From Bacillota bacterium (GTDB lineage Bacteria; Bacillota_E; Sulfobacillia; Sulfobacillales; JAIMBI01), in contig JAKARZ010000026.1 in NCBI GenBank assembly GCA_021828405.1, positions 1 to 28,565 on the forward strand: 28,565 bases of DNA, in the 5' to 3' direction. Below the pieces are notes generated by a model. The model did no database searches and was not told the origin of the DNA. It worked only from the letters and a program-made list of their open reading frames with translations. Positions 15,918 through 24,006 of this stretch are shown here, in pieces (positions within the stretch are counted from its first letter, which is position 1; every line of letters starts with the position of its first letter). Both the position numbers and the translations under genes were made by a program.

Positions 15918-16637
15918 ATGCACGAAGACCGAGCGGCGGGGCGACCCGACGCGCCCATTTCTCTTGGCGCGTACGAGGGTAACCTGTCCGAACTGGCCAC
16001 CCGGCTGAAACGCCGAACGCTGGGCGCGCTAGGGCTCTCGGCCACGCTCCTGATCCAGCAATTGCGTCAGCATTGGCGTACGTTGGAGGGTGTGGATCGC
16101 ATGGCCGAGGAAATGCCGGTGGCGGCGTGGGTCCTCGGACGGAAGATGCGGGAGCTTTTGGCCGAGCGTGAACAGGATCCCGGAGACGATGAATTCTTCG
16201 ATGCGCGACCGTGGGTCCTGGAGGCCGTGCGGGCCCTGCACAGCACCACAGACCACCAAGCCCCGGTGATGGCGGGGCCGCCGCGCTGGCCGACCCCGGG
16301 TTGGCCGGCTATTCGCGACGCCCATCAGTGGCGCCTGCCGCTCATGTGGCCGCCCCAGCGGGCGCGCCGGGCGGGACGGCCCACCCCGGCGGTCGTGGAG
16401 CCGGACCCACCGCTCTGGCGGCGTGCCATGTTGCTGTTGCGGCGCATCCGCCGGTCTCCTAACGATGATTTCCAGACGCTGGTGGCCGATTTGCCGGTGT
16501 CGGTGCAGGTGGAGCAGTTCCTGGTGATGATCGCGCTGTGGTCGCGAGGCCGGCTCGCCACGAGCCAGCGCGCCAGCTTCGGCCCGCTGACGCTCCGGAT
16601 TCTAAGACACCGGGTCCCTCGCGGGCGCCCGCGCTAG
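15918..16637 (+). CDS. scpA: Divergent segregation and condensation protein A (ScpA/kleisin)
   Basis: A 239-residue protein placed directly before scpB. The N-terminal segment AYEGNLSELATRLKRRTLGA corresponds to the kleisin start FEGPLDLLLxLIxxxKL. The end, LPVSVQVEQFLVMIALWSRG followed by FGPLTLRI, corresponds to the winged-helix finish in which ScpA meets the Smc head (FLALLEL..G...). The middle is unusually rich in Trp, Pro and Arg and matches poorly. ScpA bridges the Smc dimer and binds ScpB in chromosome condensation. The start ATG 15918 has only a moderate ribosome site (AGGCGGCGGA). Assignment rests on the two ends and the neighbour; divergence is strong. Confidence 0.7.
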   Translation: MHEDRAAGRPDAPISLGAYEGNLSELATRLKRRTLGALGLSATLLIQQLRQHWRTLEGVDRMAEEMPVAAWVLGRKMRELLAEREQDPGDDEFFDARPWVLEAVRALHSTTDHQAPVMAGPPRWPTPGWPAIRDAHQWRLPLMWPPQRARRAGRPTPAVVEPDPPLWRRAMLLLRRIRRSPNDDFQTLVADLPVSVQVEQFLVMIALWSRGRLATSQRASFGPLTLRILRHRVPRGRPR

Positions 16638-16682
16638 GGTCCCGATCACCAAGAGCGATCACCAAGAGGAAGGGGGGCACGC

Positions 16683-17234
16683 GTGCGGGACGAGGTTCAC
16701 GCGGCCCGGGACCAGGAGCGGGTGGAACGGTTCGTCGGGGTGCTTTTCACCAGTGGGGATTCGCTCCCGGCGGCCCAGTTGGCGGATCTCCTGGACGTGG
16801 GGGAGGATGATCTGCCCGGGCTGGCCGAGCGCGCGACCGAGATGCTCGCAGCCACGCCGCTGGTGGTTCGCCGCGTCGCCCACGGATGGCAGTTGGTTCT
16901 ATCTGGGCCGGCGGCGGCGTGGATCGGTCGGGTGACCGGTCGCCGAACGCCGGAGGGCCTATCGACGGCGGCGTGGGAGGTGTTGGCGGTAGTGGCCTAT
17001 CGCCAGCCCGTGACGCGACTGGAAATCGAGACGCTGCGAGGGGTGAGCTCGGATCACGCAGTGGACACACTCGTGTCGCGCGGTCTGGTGTGCGAAGTGG
17101 GCCGCAAGGAAGTACCCGGCCGCCCCATCCTGTATGCGACCACGGACCGGTTTCTGGAAGTGTTTGGGCTGGAGAGTTTGTCCGCGCTACCCCCGGCTCC
17201 CGTGCAGCCCGAGGCGTTGCGCGACGAGGCGTAG
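16683..17234 (+). CDS. scpB: Segregation and condensation protein B
   Basis: A 183-residue protein that binds ScpA in the Smc condensin complex. It consists of two winged helices. The family segments are plain: LSTAAWEVLAVVAYRQPVTR, then LEIETLRGVSSDHAVDTLVS, GRKEVPGRPILYATTDRFLE and FGLESLSALP. GTG 16683 lies behind AGGAAGGGGGG with good spacing. It follows the scpA-like gene by 45 bases and is probably in the same transcript. Confidence 0.95.
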   Translation: MRDEVHAARDQERVERFVGVLFTSGDSLPAAQLADLLDVGEDDLPGLAERATEMLAATPLVVRRVAHGWQLVLSGPAAAWIGRVTGRRTPEGLSTAAWEVLAVVAYRQPVTRLEIETLRGVSSDHAVDTLVSRGLVCEVGRKEVPGRPILYATTDRFLEVFGLESLSALPPAPVQPEALRDEA

Positions 17235-17661
17235 GGCGGGAGGGGGCCTGCAGCCCGCCTGGCAGGGGCCGGGGATCGCGATCTGGAAATGGCACCGCAT
17301 CACGGCGTAGACCATCGCCGCAAGTCGAGAGCAGGGTCGCTATCTCTCCTCGCAAGGTCGGACTGCGGGCTGACGGGCCTGAGCCCTCACCCTCGCATTC
17401 CGCGGCCGCCACGCTGTGCCCAGGTATATCCCGAGGACGACCGCCTCGCGCCGACATTTGGATGGCGAGCACTGACCGGCGGCCTCGGCCGGAACAGGGC
17501 GGTCTGGCACCCGCGTTCCAGCGCCATCGAGCATTGCGCGTCATGCAGTCCGAGAATCCCGCGCTGGATGGCCCCTGCGCCTTCGGCCAGGGCGGCCGCC
17601 GCCGGCCGGGTCGTCTGCGCGAGGGCGGGGGAGATGGCCGAAGAGCGAACCGCAACGCCGC
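17235..17661. other. Gene-free stretch between scpB and the DUF2953 gene
   Basis: About 430 bases. Immediately after scpB is a GC hairpin: GGCGGG (17235-17240) with CCCGCC (17254-17259), enclosing GGGC/GCCC; it has no T-run, so termination is uncertain. The rest contains open frames in several registers (including a 390-codon minus-strand frame that covers this and both flanking genes), but I recognise no protein and no RNA. Confidence 0.45.
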
Positions 17662-18279
17662 ATGGCGTCGGCGTGCGCGGGGCACGCTTCCGTCATGCTT
17701 TGGACAGTGGGCGCGGCGGCGGCCACGCTTGGGGCGTGGAGCCTCTGGCGGTGGGGGCGCGTCGTCGCTGTGCGCTTTCAGTGGGTTGGTGTAGGGACGA
17801 AATGGCGCGTGACGGTGTCGGTGGCGGGGGCTCATGGGGTCCATCGAGTGACGGCGCCCCTCGAGATCCCGGCGCCGCCGTCTGTGCGTCAGGCGCCGGC
17901 GGTGGTGGGCCCCAGTCACCCCAACTGGCGGAGAGCCTTAAGTGCCGCGAGCGCCGTGTTGGGGCGCCGCCCGCGCGCTGGACGACTATGGACCCGCGGC
18001 CAGGTTGCCGTTGGCGGGGCCGCCTCCAGCGCCGTCGCGGTGGGCGCCGCCCACGCCGTGCTAGGACTGTGGTACGGAGCCCACTTGGCTCCCCTCGGGG
18101 TGCGGTACCTGCGTGTGCGCTGGGAGGCGGATCCGCTGGTGGACCAGTTCGCCTGGCATGGACGGCTTGGTGGTATATTCCGTTTTCGGCTGGGTGACAT
18201 TATGCAGGCGATCCTGGTGGGCCTGTGGGTGCTCTGGCGGTCGCCGAAGCAGGAGGCGATCGCACGTGGGCAAGAGTGA
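17662..18279 (+). CDS. DUF2953 membrane-associated protein (YtfI-like)
   Basis: A 205-residue protein of the YtfI/DUF2953 type. Family traits are an N-terminal helix (VMLWTVGAAAATLGAWSLW), a middle with GAAHAVLGLWYGAHLAPLGV, the late ADPLVDQFAWHGRLGGIFRF and a C-terminal hydrophobic segment LGDIMQAILVGLWVLWR. In Bacillus, ytfI lies immediately before ytfJ, as here with gerW, which overlaps this gene by 14 bases. The function is not established; a role in sporulation is inferred from the pairing. ATG 17662 has no ribosome site and the ATG at 17695 only a weak one, so the start is uncertain. Confidence 0.75.
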   Translation: MASACAGHASVMLWTVGAAAATLGAWSLWRWGRVVAVRFQWVGVGTKWRVTVSVAGAHGVHRVTAPLEIPAPPSVRQAPAVVGPSHPNWRRALSAASAVLGRRPRAGRLWTRGQVAVGGAASSAVAVGAAHAVLGLWYGAHLAPLGVRYLRVRWEADPLVDQFAWHGRLGGIFRFRLGDIMQAILVGLWVLWRSPKQEAIARGQE

Positions 18280-18751
18280 ATGCGCAGGGATCCCGGCGGA
18301 CGGCGGACATCCGGCGGGACACCCTATTGAAGGCTTGATGAAGACGGCGATGGAGTCCATCAAGGGCATGATTGACGTCAACACCGTGGTGGGGAGTCCG
18401 GTGTCAACCGAAGACGGGACTACCATCATTCCCATCTCCCGCGTGTCGTTTGGCTTTGCGGCCGGGGGCGGGGAATTCTGGCGCCCGGACCGTCCCCTCA
18501 CGGAGCCCAGCGCCGCGGCGCGACCCTTTGGAGGCGGTAGCGGGGCGGGCGTATCGGTGCGCCCCATGGGATTTCTGGTCCAGCGGGGGGATGCTGTTCG
18601 CATGCTGTCCGTCGAGGGCGGGGATGTGTGGGACCGACTGTTGGAGGCCGGGCCGCAAATTGTGGAGCAGGTCCAAACCTGGCTGGGCGGCGCCAAAGAG
18701 CCACATGGCTCCAGCTACACGTACCCGCCCGCCGCAGACACCCCCCGCTGA
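18266..18751 (+). CDS. gerW: Spore protein GerW (YtfJ family)
   Basis: A 161-residue protein with the GerW/YtfJ signature: MKTAMESIKGMIDVNTVVGS, VSTEDGTTIIPISRVSFGFA, a glycine-rich middle and the C-terminal ISVRPxGFLV-like segment GVSVRPMGFLVQRGD. Family members sit in the forespore and are needed for normal germination in Bacillus. GTG 18266 is chosen: AGGAGG (18251-18256) is 9 bases upstream and lies inside the end of the DUF2953 gene. The stop is followed by 88 bases to ku. Confidence 0.9.
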   Translation: MGKSECAGIPADGGHPAGHPIEGLMKTAMESIKGMIDVNTVVGSPVSTEDGTTIIPISRVSFGFAAGGGEFWRPDRPLTEPSAAARPFGGGSGAGVSVRPMGFLVQRGDAVRMLSVEGGDVWDRLLEAGPQIVEQVQTWLGGAKEPHGSSYTYPPAADTPR

Positions 18752-18839
18752 CTCCTTCGACCGCACAAAAACTTGCCAGATTGAATCACACGGCCCGCGC
18801 CACCCTATCCGTCATAGGCGGTGGAGGGGGGTGCGGTTC

Positions 18840-19625
18840 TTGCGCAGCTTGTTCACGGGCGTGCTGGGCTTTGGGCTGGTGTCCATCCCGGTGTCACTGT
18901 ACCGGGCGGTGGGCGCCGAGCGCGTGGAAATCCACTGGATGCATCGTGACTGTGGCGAGCGGGTTCGCTACCAGAAACATTGTCCAGCCTGCAACCGCGT
19001 GCTCGCGCCTCGGGACTTGGTGCGTGCCGCCGCCCTGCCCGATGGCCGGATGGTGCCGCTGGAGGAAGGTGGTCGGCATCCGGCGCCGAAAGATCGCACC
19101 ATTTCGGTCCTCACGTTTCATCCCCTCGCCGACTTGGATCCGGTGTACTTTGACCAAGCATACTGGCTGAGAGCGGAGGCTGGCGGACAGAAGGCCTATC
19201 AGTTGCTGGCCCGCGCCATGGCCACCCGGCAGCAGGTGGCGGTGGCGCGCATGACCGCGCGCGAGCGGCCGCGATTGGCCGTTGTGCGCCCCTATGGCAC
19301 GGGCGCGCTGATGTTGCACAGCATGCACTGGCCCGAATCCATCCGCCTCGAGGGAGCACACTTCGGCGAGGAAGGCCGGGCCCAGGGGTCGGAGCGGGAG
19401 GAGCAGATGGCGCTGGCGCTCGTAGACCAACTGTCGGAGCCGTTCCAGCCCGCGCAGTATCCAGACGAGGCGCGCGCCCGCCTGATGGCGGAGCTTTTGT
19501 CACGGGCGGAACAGGGGGCGGCGGTGGCGCCGCCGCCGCCGTCCACCTTGGACAGTCTTATGGAGCAACTGTCGCGCTCGCTTGAGGCGGTCGGCGCAGT
19601 CCCCCCCATGGCGGCGCCTCACTAA
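18840..19625 (+). CDS. ku: Ku protein, non-homologous end joining
   Basis: A 261-residue bacterial Ku, a homodimeric ring that binds DNA ends and recruits the joining enzymes. The TTG at 18840 gives the classic start MRSLFTGVLGFGLVSIPVSL, with GGAGGGGGG 8 bases upstream; the GTG at 18831 has no proper spacing. A conserved Cys-rich segment, HRDCGERVRYQKHCPACNRV, follows at residues about 35-54. Then come DLDPVYFDQAYWLRAE and ARMTARERPRLAVVRPYGTG of the beta-barrel core. The C-terminal tail (residues about 220-261) is Pro/Ala-rich. It is the first gene of ku-ligase-polymerase-helicase. A weak SigG-like pair (TGAATC 18782-18787, CTATCC 18804-18809) lies upstream but does not prove forespore control. 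Confidence 0.95.
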   Translation: MRSLFTGVLGFGLVSIPVSLYRAVGAERVEIHWMHRDCGERVRYQKHCPACNRVLAPRDLVRAAALPDGRMVPLEEGGRHPAPKDRTISVLTFHPLADLDPVYFDQAYWLRAEAGGQKAYQLLARAMATRQQVAVARMTARERPRLAVVRPYGTGALMLHSMHWPESIRLEGAHFGEEGRAQGSEREEQMALALVDQLSEPFQPAQYPDEARARLMAELLSRAEQGAAVAPPPPSTLDSLMEQLSRSLEAVGAVPPMAAPH

Positions 19626-20432
19626 ATGGATCCTCGGGCGTTTGTCCCTCCAATGCTGGCCACGTCGACGCCAGCTTCCTTCAGCGACCCCGACTGGTGG
19701 TTTGAACCAAAGTGGGACGGCTTTCGAGCGCAGGTGAGCGTGACGGACCGGATGAGCGTCCGGTCCCGCCAGGGAGGGAGTCTGCTGGAGCGATTTCCCG
19801 CACTTCGGGCCGCAGCGGACACCGTGGTGGGCCCTGCGGTGCTGGATGGGGAGGTGGTGGCGTGGCACGACGGGCGGGTGGATTTTCATGCCCTCACGGT
19901 GGGGCAGGGCACCCTGGCGCTGGTGGTGTTCGACTGTCTCTACGACCGAAGCGGATGGCTCCTGGCGGAGCCGTGGACCGTGAGGCGGGAGCACCTAGAG
20001 TCGGCGGTGCGAGCCGGGGGGCCGCTGGTGGTGTGCCAGGGAGTGCAGGAGCGGGGGGAGGATCTGTTCCAGGCTACCGGGCGGCTTGGGCTTGAAGGTG
20101 TGGTGGCCAAGCGGCGGGGAAGCCGGTACTGGCCGGGTCGACGCACACTCGCCTGGCGGAAGTTCGTCCACGTGCAAGACCTGGTCGTCGAGGTGCGCTC
20201 CCTGACGACCCAGTTGGGGCGGTGCGTCGCGGAGGTGGGCGCGGTGGGTGAGTCGTTCATCCTGGGCCGCGTGCTGGTTCCCACCGCCCCGAGCGGAGTT
20301 GGTCCGCCACCGGAGGGGGTGCGGCTGGACCTGCCGCCGGGGATCTTCGCCACGGTCCAATATCGGTCGCGCACGCCGGCCGGGCGCTTGCGGCATGCGG
20401 TGTTCCGCGGCTACGGGGCCGCAGCGCCGTGA
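19626..20432 (+). CDS. ATP-dependent DNA ligase, LigD-type ligase domain
   Basis: A 268-residue ATP-dependent DNA ligase containing only the adenylation and OB domains. The catalytic lysine is Lys29 in EPKWDGFRAQV (motif I, KxDG). Motif III region is LALVVFDCLYDRSG, motif IV is LEGVVAKRRGSRYWPG and motif V is TLAWRKFVH. In Bacillus and mycobacteria this domain is part of LigD; here it is a separate protein. The start ATG 19626 directly follows the ku stop (TAAATG), so it is coupled to ku. Its stop overlaps the polymerase start (GTGA). It seals breaks brought together by Ku. Confidence 0.93.
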   Translation: MDPRAFVPPMLATSTPASFSDPDWWFEPKWDGFRAQVSVTDRMSVRSRQGGSLLERFPALRAAADTVVGPAVLDGEVVAWHDGRVDFHALTVGQGTLALVVFDCLYDRSGWLLAEPWTVRREHLESAVRAGGPLVVCQGVQERGEDLFQATGRLGLEGVVAKRRGSRYWPGRRTLAWRKFVHVQDLVVEVRSLTTQLGRCVAEVGAVGESFILGRVLVPTAPSGVGPPPEGVRLDLPPGIFATVQYRSRTPAGRLRHAVFRGYGAAAP

Positions 20433-21307
20433 GCGGCGGCCTCGACCGTGTCCTGTTTCCCGAGGTAGGCCTGACGCGGGCAGACCTGATGCGCTACTAC
20501 GCCCTCGTGGCTGACGGGGTGGTGACGGCCTGCCAGGGGCGCCCCGTGACCGTGGTGCGGTACCCCCGAGGCGTGGCGGCTCCGGGATTTTTTCAAAAAC
20601 ACGAGCTGCGGGGAGGCTGCCGGCAGCTGATCCGGATCGAGGACCCGGTGGAGTTGCTCAAGTGGGTCGGACTGGGTGCGATAGAGTTTCATGTGCCGCT
20701 GGGACCCACTGCCGAGGAGCGGCGTGGTTCGGTGGGTCATGACTGGGCGGTCATGGACCTCGACCCCAATCCCCCCGCCGGATGGGCGTGCGTGGTCGCC
20801 GCTGTCCGGGTGGTCGCCGCTCTGTTTGACCACGTCGGACTGCCGATGCAGCTGAAAACCTCGGGGCGCCGCGGAGTCCATGTGTTTGTGCCGATCCTGC
20901 CCACGCCGCCGGCCGAGACCACCCTCGGGATGGAGCGCTTGGCGCTAGTCGCCTGCACGCTCTGGCCGGGAGGCCTCACGGTCACGCGCCGCGTGCGCGA
21001 TCGCGGTCCTAGGGTTTACCTGGACTACCTGCAGAATGGTGCGCGCCGGACAATGGCGGCGGTGTACGGAGTCCGGGCCATCGAACCGGCGCCGGTCAGC
21101 TGGCCCACAACGCTCAGGGCTTTGTCTGCGCTTGATGCCCAGCGAGTCACGGTGGCCGCGGTGCTTCGCCGACCCCAAATTCCGGCCTGGGAGCGCGGTA
21201 ATGCTGTCGACCTCGGACTGGCGCTCGATCGCGCGGGCATTCCGAGCGCGGCGGACCTGCACCGCCTGATCGGGGTGCGCACGCGCCGCCTGGTGGAACA
21301 GGGCTGA
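20429..21307 (+). CDS. LigD-type NHEJ polymerase/primase domain protein
   Basis: A 292-residue stand-alone PolDom (archaeo-eukaryotic primase superfamily) that fills in or trims short gaps at breaks. Metal-binding aspartates are in AVMDLDPNPP (DxD) and the third in RVYLDYLQNGARRTMAAVYG, which is also a family hallmark. The nucleotide-binding motif is TSGRRGVHVFVP. VRYPRGVAAPGFFQKHEL near the start matches LigD polymerase domains. GTG 20429 overlaps the ligase stop by 4 bases. No phosphoesterase domain was found in the three NHEJ genes, so end trimming must come from elsewhere. Confidence 0.93.
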   Translation: MSGGLDRVLFPEVGLTRADLMRYYALVADGVVTACQGRPVTVVRYPRGVAAPGFFQKHELRGGCRQLIRIEDPVELLKWVGLGAIEFHVPLGPTAEERRGSVGHDWAVMDLDPNPPAGWACVVAAVRVVAALFDHVGLPMQLKTSGRRGVHVFVPILPTPPAETTLGMERLALVACTLWPGGLTVTRRVRDRGPRVYLDYLQNGARRTMAAVYGVRAIEPAPVSWPTTLRALSALDAQRVTVAAVLRRPQIPAWERGNAVDLGLALDRAGIPSAADLHRLIGVRTRRLVEQG

Positions 21308-21330
21308 GCGCCGGAGAAAGGCGGTCCGAT

Positions 21331-22869
21331 GTGGAAAACCAATTGGCCGGATGTACCGGCGACGGTTTCAAGGTGTACGGGCACCAGGTGGAGACCGCAC
21401 GCCTGGTCGTGCAGGACTTGGGGGGCAGCGCGATTCTGGCAGACGAGGTGGGCCTCGGAAAGACCATGGAAGCGGGTCTGGTACGCGCCGAACTGGCCGC
21501 ACGGGGGCAGGGGGATCCCACACTGGTGTTGGCGCCTGCGGGCTTGGTTGCGCAGTGGCGCGCGGAGTGGCGGGACAAGTTTGGGTGGGTCAGCGCCACC
21601 AATCCGCACCAAGGGGCGCCGGTGACCGTCTTGTCCCTGGAAGCGGCCAAGCGGGGGTGGCTTCGCGAGGCGGTCCTGGGTCGGCGGTGGGACTTGCTGG
21701 TGGTGGATGAGGCGCACCACCTTAAGAATCCCCGCACCCAAAACTTTGCGCTGGTGCAGGCGATTCACCGCCGGCACACGCTGCTGCTCACGGCCACGCC
21801 GCTGGAGAATCGACTGACGGAGCTGTTCAGCCTGGTTACGCTGGTGTCCCCGGCGCTGTTCGGGTCTTACCTGGAGTTTTACCGCCAATTCATCTTGGCA
21901 CCGCGCACGCCCAAGAACGCCGCCGCGCTGCGCAGCCTGCTGGCGCGTGTGATGGTGCGCCATCGGCACGCGGAGGTGGGACTGGCGCTGCCGGCCCGGG
22001 AGGTAACCCTGCTCCCGATTGAGCTCACGAGCGGCGAGCGAACATTGTACGAGCGCCTGTCGGAGTACCTGCGCACCAGCTACGCGAAGCGGCTCGCCGG
22101 ACACGGGAACCTGCTCCCCATTCTGACCATTCAGCGGGAACTGTGCTCCAGCCCCCAGGCGCTGGCGGCTACGATGGCCGGAGCCGACTGGCTGGGCGAC
22201 GAGCACGAGGAGCTCTTGGGCCTGGCGCGCCGGGTGGCCCAGCCCGCCAAGGCGCGCGCGCTGGCGAACCTGCTGCGGTACCTGGAGGAGCCCGCGCTGG
22301 TTTTCACCGAGTTCTGTGCGACGCAGGAGATGCTGGTGGCCCATCTCAAGGCGGGCGGCATTCCCGCCGCGCCGTTTGCCGGGCACCACACGCCCGGCGA
22401 GCGGGAGCGGACGCTCGCCTGGTTCCGCCACACGCCGCGAGCCGTGCTGGTGGCGACCGAGGCGGGCAGCCAGGGACTTAATCTGCAGTGGTGCCATCAC
22501 GTGGTGAACTACGATTTGCCGTGGAATCCCATGCGCATTGAACAGCGCATTGGCCGGGTGCACCGGATCGGGCAGTTCGCGCCCTGCCACATTTACAATC
22601 TGTTTGCCGCGCACACCATCGAGGAGCAGATTCTGCATCTGCTGCATGAAAAAATCAACCTGTTCCGAGAAGTGGTTGGCGAATTGGATGTGATCCTGCG
22701 CCACCTGGAGCATCGGGGGCGGAGCTTGGAGGGCCGTTTGTTGGCCATCGCCATGACGGCGGACACCCCCGAGGCGATCGAGGAGCGTCTGGACCGGGTG
22801 GCGCGTGAATTTCGGGCCGCCCAGGCGCGCCTGGGATGGCTCGATCCCCCCAGACCCGACAGCCGCTAA
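21331..22869 (+). CDS. SNF2-family DEAH helicase/translocase
   Basis: A 512-residue SNF2-type ATPase that would translocate on double-stranded DNA and move or strip proteins. Motif I is ADEVGLGKT (residues 37-45), Ia is LVLAPAGLVAQW, motif II is VVDEAHHLKN (DEAH 126-129), III is LLLTATPLEN (151-160). In the C-terminal lobe are ALVFTEFCATQEM, TEAGSQGLNLQ and QRIGRVHRIGQ (motif VI). All catalytic residues are kept. It is short, having the helicase core and about 75 further residues but no extra DNA-binding domain. GTG 21331 follows GAGAAAGGCGG. It starts 23 bases after the polymerase gene, so it is very likely the fourth gene of the NHEJ operon. Confidence 0.93.
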   Translation: MENQLAGCTGDGFKVYGHQVETARLVVQDLGGSAILADEVGLGKTMEAGLVRAELAARGQGDPTLVLAPAGLVAQWRAEWRDKFGWVSATNPHQGAPVTVLSLEAAKRGWLREAVLGRRWDLLVVDEAHHLKNPRTQNFALVQAIHRRHTLLLTATPLENRLTELFSLVTLVSPALFGSYLEFYRQFILAPRTPKNAAALRSLLARVMVRHRHAEVGLALPAREVTLLPIELTSGERTLYERLSEYLRTSYAKRLAGHGNLLPILTIQRELCSSPQALAATMAGADWLGDEHEELLGLARRVAQPAKARALANLLRYLEEPALVFTEFCATQEMLVAHLKAGGIPAAPFAGHHTPGERERTLAWFRHTPRAVLVATEAGSQGLNLQWCHHVVNYDLPWNPMRIEQRIGRVHRIGQFAPCHIYNLFAAHTIEEQILHLLHEKINLFREVVGELDVILRHLEHRGRSLEGRLLAIAMTADTPEAIEERLDRVAREFRAAQARLGWLDPPRPDSR

Positions 22870-22891
22870 GGTCGAGGGGGGGCCGCGCGCG

Positions 22892-22900
22892 TGCTACACT
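22892..22900 (+). promoter_or_regulatory. Candidate extended -10 promoter
   Basis: TGCTACACT (22892-22900) matches an extended -10 element (TGnTAnAnT). There is no good -35 hexamer 17 bases upstream. It lies between the helicase stop and the rhodanese start and could drive the rhodanese, the thioredoxin-fold gene and spmA. Confidence 0.3.
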
Positions 22901-22937
22901 GGATCCACAACCGAGTCGGAGAAAGGCAGCGGCAAGC

Positions 22938-23339
22938 ATGCTCGGCATTTTGGTCGTAGGGCTGTTGGCACTGGGCGCGTGGACCCAGTTGCGCCCTTGG
23001 CTGTCCGCCAAGGGGGTGACCCCCCAGCAGTTGGAGCGGTGGCGCCAGCAGGGGCCCGTCGTGGTGGCCGATCTGCGCCCGCCGGAGGAATTCAATCGCG
23101 GACATGTGGAAGGCGCGGTGTCGGTGCCCTGGACGCGTCTCCGCCAGCAGCACCATAGTTGGTCTCCGCAAGATCGCGTGGTTTTGGTCTGCCAGACCGG
23201 CTATCGGTCGTTGCAGGCGGTGCGTTTTTTGCAGATGCGGCAGTTTCGCGACGTGCACTGGCTCAAGGGCGGGATGCTTGGCTGGGCGGGTCACTGCGCC
23301 GCCGGCTTGGATCAGACGAACACCCGTGCCCACGTTTGA
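22938..23339 (+). CDS. Membrane-anchored rhodanese-like protein
   Basis: A 133-residue single-domain rhodanese with an N-terminal helix (LGILVVGLLALGAWTQL). The active-site loop is CQTGYRS with Cys85, in the usual six-residue size for sulfurtransferases. The surrounding family segments are ADLRPPEEFNRGHVEGAVSV and HWLKGGMLGW. It would carry sulfane sulfur near the membrane. ATG 22938 has GGAGAAAGG 11 bases upstream. It overlaps the next gene by 14 bases, suggesting the two act together in thiol or sulfur chemistry. Confidence 0.88.
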   Translation: MLGILVVGLLALGAWTQLRPWLSAKGVTPQQLERWRQQGPVVVADLRPPEEFNRGHVEGAVSVPWTRLRQQHHSWSPQDRVVLVCQTGYRSLQAVRFLQMRQFRDVHWLKGGMLGWAGHCAAGLDQTNTRAHV

Positions 23340-23976
23340 CCATCGGGATCGGCGCACTCTGGCGATGATGTGGCAGGGCCTCGCTGGGACGGTGACCGTC
23401 GATCTCTTCCTGGATCGTGAGGAGCCGTCGCGGCGGGCGGACGCCATCTGGACGGCGGCGGCGGCGGCGGCGCATCAGCGGCTCGTGGTGCGCCGCCACC
23501 ACGAGCCGGACGACGCCCGCGCGGCGGCCCTGGGGATTCCCGGCCGCCCCACGGCGGTGTTCTTCGACGCTCGCGGACGCGATAGCGGCACGCGGCTCAT
23601 GGGCGTGCCGACAGGCTATGTGTTCCAAACGGTCGTGGCGCATGTGCTGCACCTGAGCGCGGAGGCTCGCCCCGTCCCGACGCTCCTGGCCCCGATGCTG
23701 CCGCGACTGACGCGCTCCATCGTCGTTCGCGTGGAGGTGAGCGGCAACTGCCCATACTGCCCACACGCCATCCGGGTCGCGGAACGATGGGCGGCCGCTG
23801 CCCCCGACCGCGTCCGGGCCGTGGTTGTGGAAGGGCTGGTGATCCCGGGCCGGGCGGAAGCCCTGCCCAGTGTGAGCATCGGAGACAGCGCGGAGACGTG
23901 GCACGCCGAGTGGTCCGGCGTGTTGCCAGAACGCGAGTGGGTTGCTCGCCTGCTGCCGGTGTTGGATTTGCCCTAG
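23326..23976 (+). CDS. Two-domain thioredoxin-fold protein (PDO-like) with one active site
   Basis: A 216-residue protein resembling protein disulfide oxidoreductases of thermophiles, which have two thioredoxin folds. The second half has the redox motif NCPYC (Cys142, Cys145) followed by PHAIRVAERWAAAAPDR. The first half keeps the fold features (TVDLFLDREEPSRRADAIW, GIPGRPTAVFF, GTRLMGVPTGYVFQTVV) but has Glu-Glu-Pro-Ser where the first CxxC should be. So only one redox centre is left. GTG 23326 overlaps the rhodanese end by 14 bases without a clear ribosome site; ATG 23365 is an alternative. It probably acts in the cytoplasm as a thiol reductant or oxidant, perhaps on the rhodanese. Confidence 0.75.
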   Translation: MPTFDHRDRRTLAMMWQGLAGTVTVDLFLDREEPSRRADAIWTAAAAAAHQRLVVRRHHEPDDARAAALGIPGRPTAVFFDARGRDSGTRLMGVPTGYVFQTVVAHVLHLSAEARPVPTLLAPMLPRLTRSIVVRVEVSGNCPYCPHAIRVAERWAAAAPDRVRAVVVEGLVIPGRAEALPSVSIGDSAETWHAEWSGVLPEREWVARLLPVLDLP

Positions 23977-24006
23977 CTCCGCATATCGTGTGCTGGGGCG
24001 AGCGCG

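Noticed and set aside
16747..17919. A 390-codon minus-strand open frame over scpB and the DUF2953 gene.
   Set aside because: Arg/Pro-rich sequence without any domain; it is antisense to well-supported genes.
21025..22713. A 562-codon open frame on the minus strand opposite the helicase and the end of the polymerase gene.
   Set aside because: The plus-strand proteins are complete and well conserved; the minus frame is a by-product of GC-rich codons and matches no family.
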